From an uncultured Anaerolineaceae bacterium (lineage in GTDB: Bacteria > Chloroflexota > Anaerolineae > Anaerolineales > Anaerolineaceae): DNA of 7,320 nucleotides. Positions 1-3,751 of the stretch are shown piece by piece. A program made the position numbers and the translations under genes. The notes below the pieces were generated by a model. The model worked only from the letters and a program-made list of their open reading frames with translations, did no database searches and was not told the DNA's origin. Position 1 is the first letter of the stretch; each line of letters opens with the position of its first letter. The stretch spans positions 1 to 7,320 of the forward strand of contig CALAEB010000597.1 in the NCBI GenBank assembly GCA_937890875.1. Direction: 5' to 3'.

Positions 1-600
1 CTGAACTTCGCCCGTCAGGGCTTCACCGCCAAAGAAGCGACCGACATGCTGACGGATGAGTTCGAACAGCCTTTGGATATCTTTGGTCGAAAGCGCCGTT
101 GAAGGCTCGTCCATAATGATCAGGTCGCATTGGAACATCAGCGCGCGGGCGATTTCCACCAGCTGTTTTTCCGCCGGCTGCAGCGTCCAGACGACCATGC
201 CGGGGTCGATATCCACTTGCATTTTGTCGAATATTTCCGCGCTTCTGCGGATCATTTCCTTTTTATCCAGCAGACCGCCGGCGCCGGTCAGTTCTTCCGC
301 AAGGAAGATATTCTCGAACACTTTCAAGTCGTTGCACAGGCTGATTTCCTGATGGATAAAGCGGATCCCCATTTTCATCGCGTCCAGCGAATTTGCGATC
401 TGCACCTTTTTTCCGTTGAGGAAGATTTCACCCTCATCCGGCGGAAAAGTGCCGGCGAGAACATTCATCAGCGTTGTTTTTCCCGCGCCGTTTTCGCCGA
501 GCAGCCCGATGACCTCGCCGGGATGGATGGTAATATCGACATGATCGACGGCCCGGACCGGTCCGAAATCTTTTACAATGCCTTTCATCTCTGTAAGCAA
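1..600 (-). CDS. Sugar ABC transporter ATP-binding protein, CUT2 (RbsA/MglA/XylG-like), incomplete at the window edge
   Basis: This is the first nucleotide-binding domain of a monosaccharide importer ATPase, which hydrolyses ATP at the inner face of the membrane to drive sugar uptake. The 200 visible residues show Walker A GENGAGKT (about 35-42), a Q-loop in RFIHQEIS (Gln 84), a degenerate signature LQPAEKQLVEIARAL (140-154) and Walker B IIMDEP (161-166) followed by the D-loop STAL. CUT2 ATPases normally have two such domains in about 500 residues, so over half the protein lies outside the window. I chose the TTG at 600 because GGAGGTGG sits just upstream and the resulting MLTEMKGIVKDFG matches the usual N-terminus; the ATG at 588 is too far from that site. 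The gene follows a sugar-binding protein, with a terminator and new promoter between them. Residues 185-200 do not look like the expected continuation towards the H-loop (see findings). The transported sugar cannot be told from this part. Confidence 0.92.
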   Translation of the reverse strand, partial: MLTEMKGIVKDFGPVRAVDHVDITIHPGEVIGLLGENGAGKTTLMNVLAGTFPPDEGEIFLNGKKVQIANSLDAMKMGIRFIHQEISLCNDLKVFENIFLAEELTGAGGLLDKKEMIRRSAEIFDKMQVDIDPGMVVWTLQPAEKQLVEIARALMFQCDLIIMDEPSTALSTKDIQRLFELIRQHVGRFFGGEALTGEVQ

Positions 601-731
601 GAGTGACCACCTCCAAAATTTCTGTGAATGACAGCAAAGCGGCAATTCAAATTCAGCACCGGTTCTTCTGGCAGATATTTTTGGATCTGCGGAGAGAACC
701 CAACCCAAAACCGGTTCCCCTTGTTTGTCAT
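585..731 (-). other. Possible 48-residue leader ORF overlapping the ATPase start
   Basis: An ATG at 731 is preceded by GGAG with a six-base spacer, and opens a 48-codon frame (MTNKGNRFWVGFSPQ...) that ends with TGA 16 bases inside the ATPase gene, in a different frame. The frame runs through the ATPase ribosome-binding site, the geometry expected for translational coupling or a leader peptide. I recognise no domain in it. It lies in a stretch that also folds into nested stems, so the frame may simply be chance within a structured leader. Only the ribosome-binding site and the overlap argue for translation. Confidence 0.22.
607..614 (-). promoter_or_regulatory. Ribosome-binding site of the ATPase gene
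   Basis: Read on the minus strand this is GGAGGTGG, ending 6 bases before the TTG at 600. It is the only good Shine-Dalgarno sequence near the gene's N-terminus, and it decides in favour of the TTG start over the in-frame ATG at 588. Confidence 0.75.
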
Positions 732-758
732 TTTAATCTCCGACAGCAATTCCGCTTT
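636..758 (-). promoter_or_regulatory. Nested-stem 5' leader of the ATPase mRNA
   Basis: Three nested inverted repeats lie just upstream of the ribosome-binding site. The outer is AAAGCGG (636-642) with CCGCTTT (752-758), the middle ACCGGTT (658-664) with AACCGGT (709-715), and the inner GCAGAT (671-676) with ATCTGC (685-690). A competing pairing, GGTTCT (661-666) with AGAACC (695-700), excludes the middle stem. The pairing is visible directly. A regulatory role for the ATPase gene is inferred, and no known riboswitch class was recognised. Confidence 0.4.
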
Positions 759-761
759 TGC

Positions 762-832
762 GAAAAAGATTCCTTGTTTGTGATCTGTGTTTCTTGAAAC
801 GAAACACAGATCACAAACAAAATTCTTTTTTC
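762..832 (-). repeat. Long hairpin with 20-bp perfect stem near the 5' end of the ATPase transcript
   Basis: The arms 774-793 and 801-820 are perfect reverse complements over 20 bases around a seven-base loop (TTGAAAC). Beyond a two-base bulge the outer flanks (GAAAAAGATT on the left, AATTCTTTTTTC on the right) also pair imperfectly, giving a structure of about 70 bases. It lies just downstream of the predicted transcription start for the ATPase gene, so it could protect the 5' end of the mRNA or shape initiation. It has no clean T-tract of the terminator type on the minus strand. It could instead be a small dispersed palindromic repeat. Confidence 0.85.
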
Positions 833-845
833 TGCACAGCAAGTT

Positions 846-875
846 ATTTTAAGGAACAGAACTGCTGTATATCAA
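846..875 (-). promoter_or_regulatory. Candidate sigma70-type promoter for the ATPase gene
   Basis: On the minus strand a -35 box TTGATA (870-875) and a -10 box TAAAAT (846-851) are separated by 18 bases, each matching five of six consensus positions. The predicted start is near 839, giving a leader of about 240 bases. The -35 box overlaps the T-tract of the preceding terminator, so the two signals are packed back to back. Assigned by pattern only. Confidence 0.5.
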
Positions 876-907
876 AAGCCGTCCGGCAATCTACCGGACG
901 GCTTTTG
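873..907 (-). terminator. Intrinsic terminator after the sugar-binding protein gene
   Basis: CAAAAGCCGTCCGG (873-886) and CCGGACGGCTTTTG (894-907) form a perfect 14-bp stem with a seven-base loop. The GC-rich core is flanked by A and T runs, so it can end transcription in both directions. It begins about 30 bases after the binding-protein stop codon. It should reduce read-through into the ATPase gene and stabilise the 3' end of the binding-protein message. Confidence 0.9.
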
Positions 908-936
908 CCTTTCAATACATTCCGGTACCGGCAGTA

Positions 937-1989
937 TTAGTTGAGTGAAATGCTGTACCGTTCTTCGAATTCGACGCTGGAGCGGAATTCTTCAACATTG
1001 TTCTTGTCAATCTCGATGGAAGGAATCAGGAAGAGTCCTTCGATATCCTGTCCGTCATATTGTTCACCCTCGGCAGCGGCGACACCCAGACGGATGGCTT
1101 CGCGGATCATGGAGGGGCTGAAGAAATAAGTAACCAGATCGATGCCGTTTGCAACCGGTTTGTCAAAGGTCGCCAGTGTTTCGCGGCGGCCGCCGACGCC
1201 CGTGATCAGTTTCACGTTCAGCGCTGCGCTCGGGTTGCTTTCGTAATAGTTGGTCAGCGCGACAACCACGCCGTCAACAACTTCGTCGTCATGGGTGACG
1301 ATCAGATCGAGATCTTCAATCGTGGCCGAATCGGCTGTGTTCAGCCAGTTTTCCATCTGTTCCTGAGCGGTTGCGTTGGACCAGTTGGTCAGGTAGTCTT
1401 CCTGTAATTGGACGAATTTGTCCGCATATTCGGAAGCGGCAATGACGCTGTCCATACCGCCGGAGCGCTGGATGGAAACGGTTGAGCTGTCACCGATGAA
1501 GCGCAGGTAGGTGATTGTTTCGCCGGCAGCCAGTTCGTCTGCGAAATAGTCGAGCAGATATTCGCCCAGCCATTCGCCGATCGTTTCATTGTCGCCCATG
1601 ATTTCGGCGGTCGGTTCGAAACCGTCAATCAGCCGATCATAAATGATCAGTTTTACGCCGGCATCGGTGATGGTGTAAGCGGCGTTCTTCAGCTGTTCGC
1701 CTTCCAGCGGCCAGAGAACGATGGCGTCCGGACCCCATTCGAGAATGGTTTCGATTGCGGCAATTTGTTTCGCAGCTTCACCGCCAACCTCGAATTTGTA
1801 TTCAAAACCGAGTTCATCGGCAAGGGCTACCAATTCAGCGCGTGCGTGGGCAACGCTTTCGCCCGTGAAACCGTGATCGGCATCCGGGGTAACGACACCG
1901 ATCTTGAGCGGATCAGCGGCGGATACGACACCTGTCAATGCGAGCACAAAGACAAGCGCGATCGAGAAAACCAAATACTTCTTTGACAT
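937..1989 (-). CDS. Secreted sugar-binding protein of an ABC importer (Peripla_BP_4, RbsB/XylF-like)
   Basis: This 350-residue protein would bind a monosaccharide outside the cytoplasm and deliver it to the membrane importer. Residues 1-24 form a classic Sec signal (KK, a hydrophobic stretch, then VSA-A); there is no cysteine lipobox, so it looks soluble rather than lipid-anchored. The mature start PLKIGVVTPDADHGFTGE, the segment GVKLIIYDRLIDG (close to the YDRL motif of xylose-binding XylF) and IVTHDDEVVDGVVVAL fit the type I periplasmic sugar-binding fold, and the length is normal. I chose the ATG at 1989 because GGGAGG precedes it by five bases and the signal peptide starts there; the frame stays open to 2052 but gives an implausible extension. 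It lies 65 bases after the LacI-family gene and is followed by a terminator, so it is probably co-transcribed with the regulator. The ligand is not determined; the XylF likeness suggests a pentose or similar sugar. Confidence 0.94.
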   Translation of the reverse strand: MSKKYLVFSIALVFVLALTGVVSAADPLKIGVVTPDADHGFTGESVAHARAELVALADELGFEYKFEVGGEAAKQIAAIETILEWGPDAIVLWPLEGEQLKNAAYTITDAGVKLIIYDRLIDGFEPTAEIMGDNETIGEWLGEYLLDYFADELAAGETITYLRFIGDSSTVSIQRSGGMDSVIAASEYADKFVQLQEDYLTNWSNATAQEQMENWLNTADSATIEDLDLIVTHDDEVVDGVVVALTNYYESNPSAALNVKLITGVGGRRETLATFDKPVANGIDLVTYFFSPSMIREAIRLGVAAAEGEQYDGQDIEGLFLIPSIEIDKNNVEEFRSSVEFEERYSISLN

Positions 1990-1994
1990 TTTTT

Positions 1995-2000
1995 CCTCCC
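1995..2000 (-). promoter_or_regulatory. Ribosome-binding site of the sugar-binding protein
   Basis: GGGAGG on the minus strand, five bases before the ATG at 1989. It supports this start over the upstream in-frame ATG at 2052. The surrounding 17 bases are identical to those at the dnaE start. Confidence 0.85.
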
Positions 2001-2054
2001 GAAAAAAATAAGGTATGATCATCGGCACTTTTCTACGCGCCGTGATTTCCATGT

Positions 2055-3104
2055 TCAGACCGGCCGCGGGCCGGTTGATTCCCGAAGGACCATTTCGTAT
2101 GGAAGAACTGTTTCCATCGGAATGTTTTCTCCCCGGGCCAGTTTCATAAAAAGCAGTTCTGCCGATTTTTGTCCCAGCGCGTAACAGGGCTGGGCGATTG
2201 TTGTGAGCTGGGGCGAGAACATGGCCGTCTGTTCCACGTCATCAAAGCCGATAATCGAAATATCCTGCGGAACGCGGAGCCCCAGTTTTTTTGCGGTATT
2301 GATTGCGCCCATGGCCAACACATCGGAGATGCAGAAGATCGCGGTCGGCCGGTCCTGCATGGACAGCAGTTTTTCCGCAATGGCGCAGCCGCTCGCGTAG
2401 TTGTAATCTTTGGATGCATATCCGATCAGGCGCGTTTCCGGCTTGATCCCCGCTTCTGTCAGCGCGTCCTGATAGCCCCGCAGGCGGAGCTGTGTGGAGA
2501 GATAATGGTTGACACTGCTGATGGTGCCGATCTTCCGGTGACCGAGACGGATCAGGTAACGGACCGCTTCGACCGCGGCTTTGTAATTGTCGATTGAAAC
2601 ATGCGGGACCGGTATTTCCGGGTCGAACTCGGAGCACTGCACGATCGGATAAGCTTCCGAGAAATCCCTGATCCAGGTTTCCCCTTTTTCCGATGCCAGC
2701 AGGATCGCGCCGTCGGCCCGGTGCTTGGGCAGCATTTCCAGCGTCTCTTTAACTTGTTCCGTCCCGGCGGACGTGTTGCAGATAAACGAACTGTAACTCA
2801 TTTCCCGGCTCATGTCGCTGATGCCGGAAAGGATATTCGAATAATACGGGTTGGTCATATTGGGGGTCAGGATCAGGATCGTCCGGGTCTCTTTTTTTCT
2901 GAAACTGCGGGCGAGCATATTGGGTTCGTAACCGAGTTTTTCGACCGCTTTATAAACGCTGTTCACTGTTGCCGGGCTGATCGTCCCCGCATTGTTCAAA
3001 ACGCGGGACACCGTCGAAGGTGAAACGTTCGCTTCCCTTGCGACGTCGATGATGGTGACCGTTCCGGTTCGTTTCTCCTGAAAAAGGAGTTTTCTTTTTT
3101 CCAT
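2055..3104 (-). CDS. LacI-family transcriptional regulator
   Basis: This 349-residue protein is a ligand-responsive DNA-binding repressor. The N-terminal helix-turn-helix is clear: TIIDVAREANVSPSTVSRVL (about 17-36), then the hinge YEPNMLARSF (59-68). The rest is a periplasmic-binding-protein-like sensor (ILILTPNMTNPYYSNILSGI, HVSIDNYKAAVEAVRYLI, GHRKIGTI, FCISDVLAMGAI, ISIIGFDDVEQTAMFSPQLTTI), all typical of the LacI/GalR family. The leucine that inserts into the operator centre in PurR and LacI is Phe68 here. I chose the ATG at 3104 because AGGA lies two bases upstream and the length becomes normal; in-frame ATGs at 3128 and 3149 would put a LacI-type operator inside the gene. The operator at 3127-3142 argues for autoregulation and control of the downstream binding-protein gene. 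The effector is probably the transported sugar or a metabolite of it (inference). Confidence 0.96.
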   Translation of the reverse strand: MEKRKLLFQEKRTGTVTIIDVAREANVSPSTVSRVLNNAGTISPATVNSVYKAVEKLGYEPNMLARSFRKKETRTILILTPNMTNPYYSNILSGISDMSREMSYSSFICNTSAGTEQVKETLEMLPKHRADGAILLASEKGETWIRDFSEAYPIVQCSEFDPEIPVPHVSIDNYKAAVEAVRYLIRLGHRKIGTISSVNHYLSTQLRLRGYQDALTEAGIKPETRLIGYASKDYNYASGCAIAEKLLSMQDRPTAIFCISDVLAMGAINTAKKLGLRVPQDISIIGFDDVEQTAMFSPQLTTIAQPCYALGQKSAELLFMKLARGENIPMETVLPYEMVLRESTGPRPV

Positions 3105-3106
3105 AA

Positions 3107-3110
3107 TCCT
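3107..3110 (-). promoter_or_regulatory. Weak ribosome-binding site of the LacI-family gene
   Basis: AGGA on the minus strand (within CAAGGATT), two bases before the ATG at 3104. It is short and close, but better than anything ahead of the other in-frame starts. A weak site would fit low repressor synthesis. Confidence 0.5.
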
Positions 3111-3126
3111 TGTTCCTGTTTTCGTC

Positions 3127-3142
3127 ATGCAATCGTTTGCAT
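3127..3142. promoter_or_regulatory. LacI-family operator
   Basis: ATGCAATCGTTTGCAT is palindromic at seven of eight half-site positions around a central CG. It closely resembles the LacI/GalR-family operator type (PurR-like GCAAACGTTTGC). It sits 23 bases upstream of the regulator's start codon and just downstream of the candidate promoter, where a bound repressor would block transcription. That it is bound by the adjacent regulator is inferred from position. I found no second copy in the window. Confidence 0.75.
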
Positions 3143-3157
3143 AAATCAATATTAACT

Positions 3158-3186
3158 AGTTTATGGCATTTCAAATAAAAAGTAAA
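3158..3186 (-). promoter_or_regulatory. Candidate promoter of the lacI-type and binding-protein genes
   Basis: On the minus strand, TTTACT (3181-3186) and TAAACT (3158-3163) are separated by 17 bases, each with four of six consensus matches. The predicted start is near 3151, which places the operator at about +10 to +25. An overlapping alternative, TTGAAA (3169-3174) with TATTGA (3146-3151), also with a 17-base spacer, is about as good. One of the two is likely used. Confidence 0.4.
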
Positions 3187-3347
3187 CAGCCAAATGTCCT
3201 GTGGAAATCAGTAGAATGTCATATCATAAGTTTATGAAGAATATAATTTATTCCCAGATAATTAGCCGGATAATATAGGTGGTTGAGGCATTAAAATCCG
3301 AAATAATATTCCTCAACTTTATCTGCAGTAGCCACCATTCTGTTGTT
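3187..3347. other. AT-rich intergenic stretch with no gene
   Basis: No coding frame is supportable here. The sequence is clearly richer in A and T than its surroundings. The only structure noticed is a pair of short inverted repeats, TTGAGG (3283-3288) with CCTCAA (3311-3316), and outside them GGTGG (3278-3282) with CCACC (3332-3336). The long unpaired spacers make a stable RNA doubtful. Confidence 0.5.
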
Positions 3348-3386
3348 AATATCTTAGTGGAACGCGTTGCGCTCCACTAAGATATT
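3348..3386. repeat. Strong 14-bp inverted repeat
   Basis: AATATCTTAGTGGA (3348-3361) and TCCACTAAGATATT (3373-3386) pair perfectly. After one mismatch the inner CGC/GCG also pairs, leaving a GTT loop, so almost the whole 39 bases fold. Neither strand has a T-tract, so it is a poor intrinsic terminator. It may be part of the repeat-like block that begins a few bases further on. Confidence 0.85.
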
Positions 3387-3391
3387 GAATG

Positions 3392-3600
3392 TGTCATCTT
3401 CGAGTGGAGAGATCGTCAGGCCTTATTGGGGTCTGCATTCTGCCAAGTAACTAAACTTTCAAAAAATGTGAGCAATTTGCACACTCTGGTTCTTTGGAAA
3501 ATTTCAGCCCCAAGATACTGTTTGAGGATGTTACTGCCCCGATAAAGCGCATTCGCGCGCCTTTCGCTACCCAAGGGCCCCTTCGGGAGTCGACATGACA
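3392..3600. repeat. Repeat-like block with imperfect terminal inverted repeats
   Basis: The left end TGTCATCTTCGAGT (3392-3405) and the right end, read in reverse complement as TGTCATGTCGACTCC, share TGTCAT followed by TCGA. The right half is much more GC-rich than the flanks and has further self-complementary patches (GCGCATTCGCGCGC, CCAAGGGCCCCTTCGGG). Ends of this TGTCAT type followed by a GATC-containing segment recall dispersed non-coding repeats that I associate with Chloroflexota and other genomes, from memory. The only open frame, 3416-3601 on the minus strand (61 residues, MSCRLPKGPLGSERR...), lacks a good ribosome-binding site and spans the block almost exactly, so I treat it as a by-product of the repeat. 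Confidence 0.35.
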
Positions 3601-3637
3601 TACCGGGTGTTTGTTTTTGATGTCCGAATCGCCTTTA

Positions 3638-3653
3638 GGTTTTCAGGAAAACC
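3638..3653. repeat. Short hairpin
   Basis: GGTTTTC and GAAAACC are perfect reverse complements separated by AG; as RNA, a six-pair stem with a CAGG loop. It lies about 100 bases upstream of dnaE, and no function is evident. Confidence 0.45.
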
Positions 3654-3664
3654 CTGGTCAGCCG

Positions 3665-3701
3665 CAGCGGGTTTTGTCATACTTCAAAATGCCGCTGTTT
3701 T
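3665..3701 (+). terminator. Terminator-like stem-loop upstream of dnaE
   Basis: CAGCGG (3665-3670) pairs with CCGCTG (3692-3697), and inside it TTTTG pairs with CAAAA around an eight-base loop. TTTT follows directly. It could insulate dnaE from transcription entering from the left, or lie in the dnaE leader if the promoter is further upstream. The T-run is short and no plus-strand gene precedes it, so the role is uncertain. Confidence 0.3.
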
Positions 3702-3740
3702 AAACCGGGCGGGAAAATTACGATAAAATGAAATCATATC

Positions 3741-3746
3741 GGGAGG
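3741..3746 (+). promoter_or_regulatory. Ribosome-binding site of dnaE
   Basis: GGGAGG five bases before the ATG at 3752. It favours this start over the in-frame ATG at 3728, which would place the site inside the gene. Confidence 0.85.
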
Positions 3747-3751
3747 AAAAA

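Noticed and set aside
1..93. Plus-strand frame from base 1 (LNFARQGFTAKEATDML...) as the end of another gene
   Set aside because: It reads plausibly as protein but is in codon register with the ATPase antisense strand and continues through well-conserved ATPase sequence; no family recognised.
130..606. Plus-strand open frame of 158 codons opposite the ATPase gene
   Set aside because: The minus strand holds unmistakable Walker A, Q-loop and Walker B motifs here, so the plus frame is an antisense shadow.
2006..2040. Hairpin CGGCGC...GTGCCG between the regulator and binding-protein genes as a terminator
   Set aside because: The stem is only six pairs including a wobble, and the T-run starts more than ten bases later, next to the ribosome-binding site; it is not a convincing terminator.
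2169..3023. Plus-strand frames of about 140 codons opposite the LacI-family gene
   Set aside because: Antisense to a clear LacI-family protein, with no motifs or ribosome-binding sites of their own.
3348..3600. CRISPR array or tRNA/rRNA gene in the intergenic region
   Set aside because: There are no regularly spaced direct repeats and no cloverleaf or rRNA-like sequence; the structure is inverted repeats only.
3674..3703. TTGTCA with TTTTAA as a dnaE promoter
   Set aside because: The -35 box is good but the -10 box matches only three of six positions and both lie inside a stem-loop; TAAAAT at 3724-3729 has no -35 partner. No dnaE promoter could be called.
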